DNA of 64,000 bases, taken from contig NZ_QSFA01000001.1 in assembly GCF_003467125.1 (NCBI RefSeq), positions 248,001 to 312,000 of the forward strand, in the 5' to 3' direction. Source of the stretch: Megasphaera sp. AM44-1BH. Lineage in GTDB: Bacteria > Bacillota > Negativicutes > Veillonellales > Megasphaeraceae. Below the pieces are notes generated by a model. It had not been told where the DNA came from, did not search any database, and worked only from the letters and a program-made list of their open reading frames with translations. The position numbers were made by a program, and so were the translations under genes. Below are positions 53,367 through 61,729 of this stretch, piece after piece. The stretch's first letter is position 1; every line of letters starts with the position of its first letter.

Positions 53367-54845
53367 TTATATGGTCGGCGGGACGATGCCCTGATAAAAG
53401 AGCCAGGAAATACCGAGGCCGACCCAGATGATGAATCCCAGAAGTGCCACGGCATAGACACCGGTCACGCGGCCCAGCCCGGCATTCCATAATTTGCGGA
53501 CATTGGTCACCAGACCGATGGAGAAAAAGCAGAGTCCGAAGAAAACCGCCCGCAGGAGATTGGCCTGGCCGGCGCCGGCTTTGAGTCCGGCAATCAGGTC
53601 AGGACGGACGAGGCCGGAGAAAAAGACCACTGCCAGGAGTCCTACGAAGCCGATGATGAATTTCGGGAACCGGTTCCAGATTTCCCGTTTGGAAACACTG
53701 CCGGCAGGACGGCTCACGCCATCGCAGCTGCTCAGGTGCCACACCGACCAGACGACGGCCAGAATAAAGGACCAGACACCGATAAAGATGTCGATGAAGA
53801 CTTTGGCCGTCGTCGTCGCCATGAGGATCCACCCTTCCTGATAGGCTACCCCGGTCTGTTCCAGTACCTGGCTGCGGATGAGCGAATCGGCAATGGCCCC
53901 GGAAGCGACGGCACCACCATCACTCTTGACGACCAGTCCCAGCCAGGAGCCGGCTACCATCGGTTCACCGGAAAGGAAGAAAGCGGCGGCAAAGGGCAGA
54001 ATCAGCAGTTCCACGGCGACGAATACGATAATGACCGAAGCCAGTATAGCCGGGATGATTTGCCGGGCCCGGATGGCACTGCCCGTAGCAATAGCGGCAG
54101 CTACGCCACAGATGGAAATACCGGAGGCCATGGGTGCCGCCCATTCCGGCGTGAAATGGAAAAACTTGCGTGCGATGATATAGACTACCGGCCAGTAGAT
54201 GAGATAGGCTTCGACGACAGCGCACAGTCCCCGGACGATGACCGTCCCGGCCAGACTCATGGCGCTGATAGCCTGGATGCCGATATTGGCGCCGAGGATG
54301 ACGATGCCCGTCTTGATATACCATTCCGGTTTAGCTGCCACGGAAAGGAAGCGGGCCGCCGACGGGAAGAAATTTCCGATGATGAGTCCTGCCACAAGGG
54401 CAAAGACGAAGCCCAGTTCACCCAGGCTCAGGGACCAGGTGATGTGAAAAGCCGCCCGTTTATCCGGCGTCGCTGCCAGATAAGCATAATTGCCGAGTAT
54501 ATTGGCTGCAACGGTAAGCCAGTAGAGAACGGAGAAACCGGCTATGAACCGTTTGATCCGGGCCCCCATGAACCAGGCGCCTATGGTCGTAAGAATAAGG
54601 ACAAACAGATAGGTAACGACGACGGCTCCGGCACCGCCAAGCCAGGCAAAGGCCGGGGAATTGGCCGCCGCGGCTTTGGCCGGGTCCATCCAGACGCCGA
54701 ATTTGGCAGCCCAGCCCAGAAGGTTGGCATCCCAGATGCGTCCGGCACCGAGGGCAAAAATGAACAATCCCAGCCACACGGCCCACCAGTCCTCGCTGGA
54801 AAGAAAGGCCGAACGGCTCCGCGTATGTAGTTGTGTATCGGTCAT
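53367..54845 (-). CDS. YeiH-family transporter (putative sulfate exporter, UPF0324)
   Basis: A 492-residue membrane protein with about 12 hydrophobic segments. LGELGFVFALVAGLIIGNFFP, GANIGIQAI and GISICGVAAAIATGSAI are typical of the YeiH family. The N-terminal 90 residues form an extra membrane region beyond the usual 340-350 residues. Neighbouring sulfite reductase and sulfur carrier genes suggest a sulfur oxyanion or organosulfur substrate, but this is not shown. ATG 54845 has AGAGGTG upstream. Confidence 0.85.
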   Translation of the reverse strand: MTDTQLHTRSRSAFLSSEDWWAVWLGLFIFALGAGRIWDANLLGWAAKFGVWMDPAKAAAANSPAFAWLGGAGAVVVTYLFVLILTTIGAWFMGARIKRFIAGFSVLYWLTVAANILGNYAYLAATPDKRAAFHITWSLSLGELGFVFALVAGLIIGNFFPSAARFLSVAAKPEWYIKTGIVILGANIGIQAISAMSLAGTVIVRGLCAVVEAYLIYWPVVYIIARKFFHFTPEWAAPMASGISICGVAAAIATGSAIRARQIIPAILASVIIVFVAVELLILPFAAAFFLSGEPMVAGSWLGLVVKSDGGAVASGAIADSLIRSQVLEQTGVAYQEGWILMATTTAKVFIDIFIGVWSFILAVVWSVWHLSSCDGVSRPAGSVSKREIWNRFPKFIIGFVGLLAVVFFSGLVRPDLIAGLKAGAGQANLLRAVFFGLCFFSIGLVTNVRKLWNAGLGRVTGVYAVALLGFIIWVGLGISWLFYQGIVPPTI

Positions 54846-54987
54846 GCAAATCACCTCTGACATGAAAATACGAAATGATGGAACAGGAGACCGCCCCGTC
54901 ATCAGGAAAACGGTTCCCTTTAGATTTCCCTCACCGTCTGATGTCAGGAAATACAGAATGAGTAAAAGCACTGCAATGTTTACGCAA

Positions 54988-55016
54988 ATAGTACACTTTA
55001 ATTTTTCTCCTGTCAA
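54988..55016 (-). promoter_or_regulatory. Promoter of the YeiH/sulfur-carrier operon
   Basis: TTGACA (55011-55016), a 17-nt spacer and TACTAT (54988-54993) on the minus strand, giving a leader of about 135 nt with some stem-loop potential but no family I can assign. Confidence 0.7.
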
Positions 55017-55044
55017 GGAAATCCGCCCCTTTGAAATAAAAATT

Positions 55045-55061
55045 TTAGAATTTAATTCTAA
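55045..55061. promoter_or_regulatory. Perfect 17-bp palindrome between the yeiH-type and cysK promoters
   Basis: TTAGAATT-T-AATTCTAA, 4 nt upstream of the cysK -35 and 28 nt upstream of the divergent -35. A near-identical site lies upstream of the methionine T-box promoter (30351-30367). Confidence 0.6.
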
Positions 55062-55065
55062 TTGT

Positions 55066-55093
55066 TTGACAGGCGATAAAATTGAGTTATAAT
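55066..55093 (+). promoter_or_regulatory. cysK promoter
   Basis: TTGACA (55066-55071), a 16-nt spacer and TATAAT (55088-55093). Confidence 0.75.
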
Positions 55094-55149
55094 GGGCTTA
55101 ATTAAATCAATACCTAATTTATACATTTTACAAAGGAGAATAATATACT

Positions 55150-56082
55150 ATGAAAAAAGTGTACACTGGCATGACCGGCCTCGTAGGTCATACGCCCCTG
55201 CTGGAACCGGTCCGCTTCAACAAAAGCCACAATCTGGCCGCCCGCCTTCTCGTAAAACTGGAATACCTGAACCCCGCCGGCAGCGTCAAAGACCGGGTCG
55301 CCCTGGCCATGATCGAAGATGCGGAACAGCAGGGCATCCTCCAGCCGGACTCAGTCCTCATCGAACCGACCAGTGGCAATACGGGAATCGGCCTGGCTGC
55401 TGCCGCTGCCGCCAAGGGATACCGGGCCATTTTCGTCATGCCAGATACGATGAGTATCGAACGGCGGAACCTCATGGCGGCCTACGGAGCGGAAATCGTC
55501 CTGACTGAAGGTTATAAGGGCATGACCGGCTCCATCGAAAAGGCAAAGGAACTGGCCCGGGAAATCCCTCATGCCTTCATCCCCGGCCAGTTTACCAACC
55601 CCGTCAATCCCAGGATCCATGAAGAAACGACGGGCCCTGAAATCTTTGAGGACACAGACGGCAAGGTCGATGTGTTCCTCGCCGGCGTCGGTACGGGAGG
55701 CACCCTGAGCGGCATCGGCCATTATCTGAAACGGGTCATCCCGTCGGTGCACATCGTCGCCATCGAACCGGCCGACTCGCCCCTGCTCTCCGAGGGCCAT
55801 GCCGGGCCGCACATGCTCCAGGGCATCGGGGCCAATTTCATCCCCGACACGCTGGATACGCACGTATACGATGATATAAAGACTATCACCACCGAAGAGG
55901 CCTTTACGGCTGCCCGGCAGTTCTCCCGCACGGAAGGCATCCTGACGGGCATTTCCGGGGGAGCCGCTCTGGCCGCCGCCGTCTCGTATGCCCGGCAGGA
56001 TGCATACCGCGGAAAGACCATCGTCACCCTCTTGCCCGACTCAGGAAACCGTTACCTGACCATCCCCGGATTCCTGCGATAA
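55150..56082 (+). CDS. cysK: Cysteine synthase A (O-acetylserine sulfhydrylase)
   Basis: A 310-residue PLP enzyme making cysteine from O-acetylserine and sulfide. PLP Lys 47 lies in NPAGSVKDR, and TSGNTGIG binds the substrate; GVGTGGTLSG binds the cofactor phosphate. Length and motifs match CysK rather than CysM or a thiocarboxylate-specific CysM. It is divergent from the sulfur-carrier operon. Confidence 0.93.
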   Translation: MKKVYTGMTGLVGHTPLLEPVRFNKSHNLAARLLVKLEYLNPAGSVKDRVALAMIEDAEQQGILQPDSVLIEPTSGNTGIGLAAAAAAKGYRAIFVMPDTMSIERRNLMAAYGAEIVLTEGYKGMTGSIEKAKELAREIPHAFIPGQFTNPVNPRIHEETTGPEIFEDTDGKVDVFLAGVGTGGTLSGIGHYLKRVIPSVHIVAIEPADSPLLSEGHAGPHMLQGIGANFIPDTLDTHVYDDIKTITTEEAFTAARQFSRTEGILTGISGGAALAAAVSYARQDAYRGKTIVTLLPDSGNRYLTIPGFLR

Positions 56083-56120
56083 TCAAACCTCAAACACCAA
56101 ACTTCAAACATCAAACAAAA

Positions 56121-56168
56121 AAGGCTGTCCCATTACGCATTAAGTAAAAATACGTAATAGGCCAGCCT
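56121..56168 (+). terminator. Terminator of cysK
   Basis: AGGCTGTCCCATTACG (56122-56137) pairs with 56152-56168 with small bulges; a T-rich tract follows. Confidence 0.75.
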
Positions 56169-56185
56169 CATTTTCTATTTCCCTC

Positions 56186-56214
56186 TTGTATTGTTATAGA
56201 GAATTGTCTACACT
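56186..56214 (+). promoter_or_regulatory. hemA promoter
   Basis: TTGTAT (56186-56191), a 17-nt spacer and TACACT (56209-56214), about 30 nt before the hemA start. Confidence 0.6.
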
Positions 56215-56245
56215 AATACTGAGAACAACTATAAGGAGTACCAAT

Positions 56246-57502
56246 ATGGAATTACTCGTCTGGGGCCTGAATCACAAGACGGTCCCTGTTTCCGTGCGGG
56301 AGCAGTTCGCTGTACCGCCGGAACGCATCGGCGCTGCCTTGTCGCAAAGCAGCCAATACAATACAATCCAGGAAGCGGTCATCCTCTCTACGTGCAACCG
56401 CAGTGAAATCTATGCAGTCTGTCCCGACGGTACGACAGGAGACGTGCTGAAGGATTTCTTCCTGTCCCTGCTGGACAAAAAGCCTGACGTCCGGCCGGAT
56501 TATTTCTATACGTACAAAGGGAAAGACTGCATGGTCCACCTGCTGCGCGTCGCTTCCAGTCTCGATTCCCAGATCATCGGCGAGGGCCAGATTCTCAGCC
56601 AGGTCAAGCAGGCCTATCTGCTGGCCCACGACTGCGGTGCCACGGGGATTGTCCTCAATCTCCTCTTCCATCAGGCCATCGCCACGGGCAAACGGGTCCG
56701 GACGGATACGCACATCGCCTATAACGCCGTTTCCGTAAGCTATGCCGCCGTCCAGCTGGCAGAGCGTCTCTTAGGGGACGTGTCAGGAAAGACACTGCTC
56801 CTCTTCGGCGCCGGACAGATGGCCGAACTGGCAGCCCGCAATTTTTTAGGGAAAGGTCTTACCCGGCTGTATATTGTCAACCGTCACATCGAACGGGCGC
56901 AGAAGCTGGCCTCTCTTCTTTCCGGCACGGCCGTCCATTACCAGAAGGGCGATGACGCCGCCGCCCTGGCCGATATCATCGTCACTTCGACCGGAGCGCC
57001 CCATTACGTCTTGACGGAGGAACGGCTGGCTGCCATCATGAAGGCCCGTAAAGGGCGCCCGCTTCTTCTCATCGATATCGCCGTTCCCCGGGATATCGAG
57101 CCGTCAGCCGCAGATCTTCCCGGTATTTCCCTGTATAATATCGACGACCTGACGACGACGGTAGAAGAAAATGAAAAATCCCGGCAGCGCGAAGCGGCAC
57201 TGGCTGCAAACATCGTCCGGGAAGACACGCAGGCACTGTTGCAGCGCTTCCGTTATCTGCCGGTCCGGCCGGCACTCCTGCGCCTGTCGGAAAAAGCCGA
57301 AAAGGCCCGGAAACGGGAATTCCGCCGGGCCATGAACAAGCTGCCGGGGCTCACAGACGACCAGTACCGCATCATCGAAACCATGACCCATATGATTGTG
57401 CGCAAGCTCCTGCGCGATCCTATGATGCAGACCGTCGGCGCGGCCCGGACCGATAAAGAAGAAGAAACGGTCCGCTCTCTTTCAGATTTATTCAAACTAT
57501 AA
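56246..57502 (+). CDS. hemA: Glutamyl-tRNA reductase
   Basis: A 418-residue enzyme making glutamate-1-semialdehyde from Glu-tRNA, the first step of C5 tetrapyrrole synthesis. Catalytic Cys 50 is in LSTCNRSEIYAV; NADPH motif GAGQMAELAARN and a C-terminal dimerisation helix follow. ATG 56246 has AAGGAG 7 nt upstream. It leads the hemA-hemL-crp unit. Confidence 0.95.
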   Translation: MELLVWGLNHKTVPVSVREQFAVPPERIGAALSQSSQYNTIQEAVILSTCNRSEIYAVCPDGTTGDVLKDFFLSLLDKKPDVRPDYFYTYKGKDCMVHLLRVASSLDSQIIGEGQILSQVKQAYLLAHDCGATGIVLNLLFHQAIATGKRVRTDTHIAYNAVSVSYAAVQLAERLLGDVSGKTLLLFGAGQMAELAARNFLGKGLTRLYIVNRHIERAQKLASLLSGTAVHYQKGDDAAALADIIVTSTGAPHYVLTEERLAAIMKARKGRPLLLIDIAVPRDIEPSAADLPGISLYNIDDLTTTVEENEKSRQREAALAANIVREDTQALLQRFRYLPVRPALLRLSEKAEKARKREFRRAMNKLPGLTDDQYRIIETMTHMIVRKLLRDPMMQTVGAARTDKEEETVRSLSDLFKL

Positions 57503-57523
57503 CCGATCAAGGAGGCTTTACTC

Positions 57524-58834
57524 ATGCTTACACTGACTCATTCGGAAGCCGCATTCAAGGACGCCCAGGCCCTCATGCCCGGCGGCGTCAACAGTCCCGT
57601 CCGTTCGTATGGGCGCGTCCACTGTACGCCGCCATTCATCGCATCGGCCAAAGGCTCTTCCATCACCGATATCGACGGCAATACCTATATCGATTACGTC
57701 GGTTCCTGGGGACCAATGATCGCCGGCCACGCCCATCCCCGCGTCGTCAAGGCCCTGCAGGAAGCGGCTGCCCGCGGCACGAGTTACGGCGCGCCGACCC
57801 TGCTTGAATCGGAAATCGCCCGTCTCATCAAAACCATCTATCCTTCTATCGAAAAGCTGCGCATGGTCAATTCCGGCACGGAAGCTACCATGAGCGCCCT
57901 GCGCGTCGCCCGCGGATTTACAGGCCGCGATAAAATCATCAAATTCCAGGGCTGCTACCACGGCCACGCCGACAGTCTCCTGGTCAGCGCCGGCAGCGGT
58001 GCCGCCACCTTCGGCCGGCCCGACAGCCCCGGCGTCCCCGCTGCGACGGCTGCCGACACGATTACTCTTCCCTATAATGACAGCAAGTCCTTCAACCGCA
58101 TCATGGACGGCTTCGGCAACGACATCGCCGCCGTCATCGTCGAACCCGTCGCCGGCAATATGGGGCTGGTCCTGCCGGAGGAATCGTTCCTGCAGGCCCT
58201 GCGCAACCAGACCCAGGCCCACGGCACCATCCTCATTTTCGATGAAGTCATGTGCGGATTCCGTACGGCCCTCCACGGTGCCCAGGCCTATTACGGCATT
58301 ACACCGGACATGACCTGCCTCGGCAAAATCATCGGCGGCGGCCTGCCGGCGGCGGCCTATGGCGGCAAAGCCTATCTCATGGACTGCGTCTCCCCGGCCG
58401 GCCCCATCTATCAGGCCGGGACCCTTTCGGGCAACCCTCTGGCCATGACGGCCGGCATCGAAACACTGCGTATCATCACCGAAGACCCGTCCTATACGGT
58501 CCGGGTGACGGCCCATACGACAGCCCTTACAGAAGGGCTGCGCCAGAAAGCGGCCGGAGCAGGCGTACCAGTCTGCGTTCACCAGTCGGGATCTATGTTC
58601 AGCCTGTTCTTTACGGACAAAGACGTGAAGAATTTCGCCGATTCGTCCGCGGCTGATCAGGAGGCCTTCGCCGTCTATTTCCAGTCCATGCTGGAACAGG
58701 GCATCTACTTGCCGCCATCCCAGTTTGAAACGTGTTTCGTCTCCGGCGCCCATACGGATGATGACATCAGACGGACCATCGAAGCCGCCGGCACGGCCTT
58801 TACCGCCGTCGCATCGTACCGGCAAAGCAGGTGA
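57524..58834 (+). CDS. hemL: Glutamate-1-semialdehyde 2,1-aminomutase
   Basis: A 436-residue PLP enzyme making 5-aminolevulinate. PLP Lys near 268 in CLGKIIGGGLP, plus MPGGVNSPVRSYG and VNSGTEATMSA, are family signatures. It is 21 nt after hemA, with AAGGAGG upstream. Confidence 0.96.
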   Translation: MLTLTHSEAAFKDAQALMPGGVNSPVRSYGRVHCTPPFIASAKGSSITDIDGNTYIDYVGSWGPMIAGHAHPRVVKALQEAAARGTSYGAPTLLESEIARLIKTIYPSIEKLRMVNSGTEATMSALRVARGFTGRDKIIKFQGCYHGHADSLLVSAGSGAATFGRPDSPGVPAATAADTITLPYNDSKSFNRIMDGFGNDIAAVIVEPVAGNMGLVLPEESFLQALRNQTQAHGTILIFDEVMCGFRTALHGAQAYYGITPDMTCLGKIIGGGLPAAAYGGKAYLMDCVSPAGPIYQAGTLSGNPLAMTAGIETLRIITEDPSYTVRVTAHTTALTEGLRQKAAGAGVPVCVHQSGSMFSLFFTDKDVKNFADSSAADQEAFAVYFQSMLEQGIYLPPSQFETCFVSGAHTDDDIRRTIEAAGTAFTAVASYRQSR

Positions 58835-58839
58835 TGGCC

Positions 58840-59499
58840 ATGCATTCCGATTATGACATGCTATCCCGGCTCCCCCTGTTTTCCGGAATCAGTGCCGAAA
58901 ACGTACAAGTCATGCTGCAATGCCTCGGCAGCTGGTTCCAGACACTCCACAAAGGGGAATTTCCCATACTGGCCAAGGACGAAGTCCCCTACGTAGGCAT
59001 CATCCTCAAAGGGCGGATCCACATGATCCATGAAGATGCCTGGGGCGATACGGCTATATTGTCCGATCTGGGGCCGGGCCATTTATTTGGCGAAACCTTT
59101 GCCTGTGGAGCTATGCGCCGGTCGTCGGTCACCTTCCAGGCTGTCCGGGAAACGCGCATCCTGGCGCTGCCGTTCCACAAAGTCCTGCATACGTGCCAGA
59201 ATTCCTGCCCCTTCCACTACCGGCTCATCGAAAATATGCTGTATATGGCAGCCGACAAAAATGCCCAGCTCATGGAAAAGCTGGAAATCGTCTCCAAGAA
59301 GACGCTGCGCCGCAAAATCCTGACCTACCTGTCCTTTCAGGCAGAGCATCAGGACAGCCGGACCTTTGAACTGCCCATGAGCCGCACCCAGCTGGCAGAC
59401 TACCTCTGCGCCGACCGCACGGCTGTCTCGCGGGAACTAGCCCGGATGAAACAGGAAGGCCGCATCGACTTCGACAAAAACACCTTTACGCTTTTATAA
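58840..59499 (+). CDS. Crp/Fnr-family transcriptional regulator
   Basis: A 219-residue protein with an N-terminal cyclic-nucleotide-binding-like barrel (about 5-120) and a winged helix (ELPMSRTQLADYLCADRTAVS) near 180-200. It lacks the N-terminal four-Cys set of FNR, though Cys residues are present in the barrel (CQNSC). Coupled to hemL, it may control tetrapyrrole or sulfite genes. ATG 58840 has AGGTG 6 nt upstream; GTG 58831 is an alternative. Confidence 0.88.
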   Translation: MHSDYDMLSRLPLFSGISAENVQVMLQCLGSWFQTLHKGEFPILAKDEVPYVGIILKGRIHMIHEDAWGDTAILSDLGPGHLFGETFACGAMRRSSVTFQAVRETRILALPFHKVLHTCQNSCPFHYRLIENMLYMAADKNAQLMEKLEIVSKKTLRRKILTYLSFQAEHQDSRTFELPMSRTQLADYLCADRTAVSRELARMKQEGRIDFDKNTFTLL

Positions 59500-59506
59500 A
59501 AAGCAG

Positions 59507-59548
59507 AGGCTGTCCCCATTGAGCAAAAAAATCGCTATGGGACAGCCT
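59507..59548 (+). terminator. Terminator after the Crp/Fnr gene
   Basis: AGGCTGTCCC (59507-59516) pairs with GGGACAGCCT (59539-59548), with CAT/ATG extending the stem, and a weak T-tract. Word-repeat remnants (TTTGATGTTT) follow to about 59600. Confidence 0.65.
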
Positions 59549-59602
59549 TTGTGGTATGTTTGATGTTTTGGGTTGGTATTTGATGTTTGAGGTTTGATGT
59601 GG

Positions 59603-59932
59603 TTAGTCTGTTTCTGGCAGACGTTCTTTCTGGCAGTGGCAGTCATCGGCTATGGGCTCTTTTTCCTGGAATAATTCTTTGAGTGCCTGTTCTGCCAGTC
59701 CGGCCCGGACGCGGTTCAGGGAGTAATACACCCATTTTCCCTCTTTCCGGCCTGTCACCAGACCGGCTTCGCACAATATCTTCATATGATGGGACAAGGT
59801 GGGCTGGGACAGATGGATGTATTCCAGAAGGACGCAGGCACAGCGTTCCCCAGACTGCAGCATCGAGAGAATACGCAGGCGGTTCTCATCGCCCAATGCC
59901 TTGAATAATTTCGCTGTCTCTCCATACTCCAT
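59603..59932 (-). CDS. ArsR-family transcriptional regulator
   Basis: A 109-residue winged-helix repressor with Cys 31 and Cys 33 (ERCACVLLEYI) in the position of the ArsR CVC metal or thiol site, the HTH LSQPTLSHHMKIL, and an extra C-terminal Cys pair (DDCHC). Cys-based ArsR proteins sense As/Sb, other metals or persulfide; next to sulfite reduction genes, sulfide sensing is plausible. ATG 59932 has GGGAGG 9 nt upstream. Confidence 0.9.
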   Translation of the reverse strand: MEYGETAKLFKALGDENRLRILSMLQSGERCACVLLEYIHLSQPTLSHHMKILCEAGLVTGRKEGKWVYYSLNRVRAGLAEQALKELFQEKEPIADDCHCQKERLPETD

Positions 59933-59991
59933 GTCACACGGCCTCCCGCTACGCATAAATGATATTGATACTTATAACTTCTTTTATCTGT

Positions 59992-60021
59992 AGTGTACTA
60001 TTATTGAATATATTTGTCAAT
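59992..60021 (-). promoter_or_regulatory. arsR-type gene promoter with overlapping inverted repeat
   Basis: TTGACA (60015-60020), a 17-nt spacer and TACACT (59992-59997). An ATTGA/TCAAT inverted repeat (60003-60021) covers the -35 and spacer, a typical autorepression site for this family. Confidence 0.65.
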
Positions 60022-60025
60022 ATAA

Positions 60026-60083
60026 AGAGAAAACGAGGAGCGTTTCCATACGGTGTCTGATCCGTATGGAAACGCTCCTCGTT
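60026..60083 (-). terminator. 22-bp perfect terminator hairpin ending the asr operon
   Basis: 60032-60053 pairs perfectly with 60062-60083 (8-nt loop), followed on the minus strand by a T-rich tract. It separates the asr/CCG operon from the ArsR promoter. Confidence 0.92.
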
Positions 60084-60110
60084 CTATAACAACTGCCGGA
60101 ATCCCCGTCC

Positions 60111-60851
60111 TTACGTACGGAAAGATTCCCGGTGCTGGAACAGCAGTTCTGCCAGATGGACAGCCCGGGCACCGCCTAGGAGCAGTCCTTCCATGCAATA
60201 ATGACAATAGGATACAATTTCATTTCCATGGAAGCGCTGGCAGTATTCCGTCATCAGCTGTTTCTGTTCATCCGGCGTACAATCGCGGAACTTGTCTTTG
60301 GCATTGGCATTGCGCGAAAAACGCTGCGGTGCCAGTTTCAGGTTGCGCGGTGGCGCCGGGCGCAGGACTGATACGCCACAGAAGTTCGTCTGTTCCCGGT
60401 TGTCGGGCAGTTCTTCTATGGAAATGCCCATACGCCGGAGCAGCGACCGGACCGCATCCTGTTCTCCCCGGCGGTCGAAGGCCCGCCAGCAGTCCTGAAG
60501 GATCATCGTCCGGCCCGTAAGGTCCGGCAGAGGGAATGCCCCGTCAGATGCGATGTATTCCCAGAGGGACGTAACGGTGACGCCGGGCTTCGATTCTTCC
60601 AGAATGGCCGAACAGTTGTGGCAGAGTGAATACACCATATCGCCGGGCTGGAAATCAGCGCAGTCCGGCAGGCTCTGCCACTGCTCTTTGTACGAATCGG
60701 GCATGAGGCCGGTAAAATGGGGCAGCTTGTATTTCGGCACGCAGCAGCGCACGACCTGGATGCCGTGGGCCGTCATATACTGCTGGATCATCTGGCTCAG
60801 TTCCGGATAATGCCAGGTAAAAACACAACTGGCAATATAATACGTGTTCAT
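60111..60851 (-). CDS. CCG-domain Fe-S protein (HdrB-like) linked to asr
   Basis: A 246-residue protein with two Cys-rich blocks like the CCG domains of HdrB/GlpC: RCCVPKYKLPH (Cys 36-37) with SLCHNCSAI (Cys 77, 80), and LQDCWRAFDR with a later SYCHYCMEGL. Such domains bind non-cubane clusters and handle thiols or electrons. It is the last gene of the asr-FNT unit. The exact family is not recognised. ATG 60851 has AGGAGG 7 nt upstream. Confidence 0.7.
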   Translation of the reverse strand: MNTYYIASCVFTWHYPELSQMIQQYMTAHGIQVVRCCVPKYKLPHFTGLMPDSYKEQWQSLPDCADFQPGDMVYSLCHNCSAILEESKPGVTVTSLWEYIASDGAFPLPDLTGRTMILQDCWRAFDRRGEQDAVRSLLRRMGISIEELPDNREQTNFCGVSVLRPAPPRNLKLAPQRFSRNANAKDKFRDCTPDEQKQLMTEYCQRFHGNEIVSYCHYCMEGLLLGGARAVHLAELLFQHRESFRT

Positions 60852-60921
60852 CATAAAACCTCCTTTGACAGGAAGACCATAAGGCCCTGCAGGCACGACG
60901 CCTGTTCAGAGTAAACAAACA

Positions 60922-60949
60922 GGGCAGTACTGCACCAGCAGCACTGCCC
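60922..60949 (-). terminator. Hairpin between the FNT channel and CCG-domain genes
   Basis: GGGCAGT/ACTGCCC with an inner GCTG stem, followed on the minus strand by TGTTTGTTT. It may partly end or process the transcript. Confidence 0.5.
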
Positions 60950-60957
60950 AAAGGGAT

Positions 60958-61719
60958 TTATTTCTTAAGCGCCCCGATTCCATAAGGGATGGACAGGAAC
61001 AGGACGGCCCCGACGATATTTCCCAGCGTAACGAAAAACAGATTATAGGCATACCCGCTGAGGCTGACGGCAGCATCGAACGGTGCCAGCACGCCGACGG
61101 TGAGGACGGTCATGTTGGCGATGCTGTGTTCAAATCCGCAGGTAAAGAATGCATAGAGGCACCAGAATACCATGATGAGTTTGGCCACATCGTTTTTGGT
61201 CCGGAAACCGCACCAGACAGCCAGACACACGAGGACATTGCACAGGATGCCTCTGGTAAATAGCACCAGTGGCGGCAGGCCCATCTTCATGGCAGCGGCA
61301 CCAGCCAGAGCCTTTCCCGTCGCCCCCACCGGTCCGGCAGCCGCCAGAAACAGCAGCGACAGGACGATGGCGCCGAACCAGTTGCCCAGGAAGCAGACGA
61401 TCCACAACTTCACGACTTCACCGGCCGTCACCGTCTTGAGACGCAGGCCATTGAACATGACGAAGGCATTTCCTGTAAAGAGTTCTGCCCCGGCAATGAC
61501 GACCAGACTCAGGGCGACGCCGAAGGACAGGCCCATGGCGACTTTGGTAAATGGCATGGCCCCTAAGGTGCCGCTTACAGTAAAGGATAAGAGGATGCCA
61601 AATCCGATGTAAGCTCCGGCCAGTGCCGAAAGCAGGAAATATCCCAGGGGATTCTTCCGCAGCATAGACGCTTTCGCTGCCGCACCGGCAGCCGATGCAG
61701 TGTATTCGTCGTTGTACAT
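60958..61719 (-). CDS. Formate/nitrite transporter family channel, probably for hydrosulfide
   Basis: A 253-residue FNT protein with six membrane helices and family motifs (GFGILLSF; AELFTGNAFVM; CGFEHSIANM). FNT channels move formate, nitrite or HS-. Its place 10 nt after asrC resembles the HS- channel gene linked to asr in Clostridioides, so export of sulfide made by Asr is the likeliest role; formate is less likely since no pfl gene is near. Confidence 0.85.
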   Translation of the reverse strand: MYNDEYTASAAGAAAKASMLRKNPLGYFLLSALAGAYIGFGILLSFTVSGTLGAMPFTKVAMGLSFGVALSLVVIAGAELFTGNAFVMFNGLRLKTVTAGEVVKLWIVCFLGNWFGAIVLSLLFLAAAGPVGATGKALAGAAAMKMGLPPLVLFTRGILCNVLVCLAVWCGFRTKNDVAKLIMVFWCLYAFFTCGFEHSIANMTVLTVGVLAPFDAAVSLSGYAYNLFFVTLGNIVGAVLFLSIPYGIGALKK

Positions 61720-61729
61720 ACGTTTCTCC

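Noticed and set aside
54846..54981. A fluoride-riboswitch-like CTGATGAC in the leader of the YeiH-type gene
   Set aside because: The pairing partners needed for the pseudoknot are absent.
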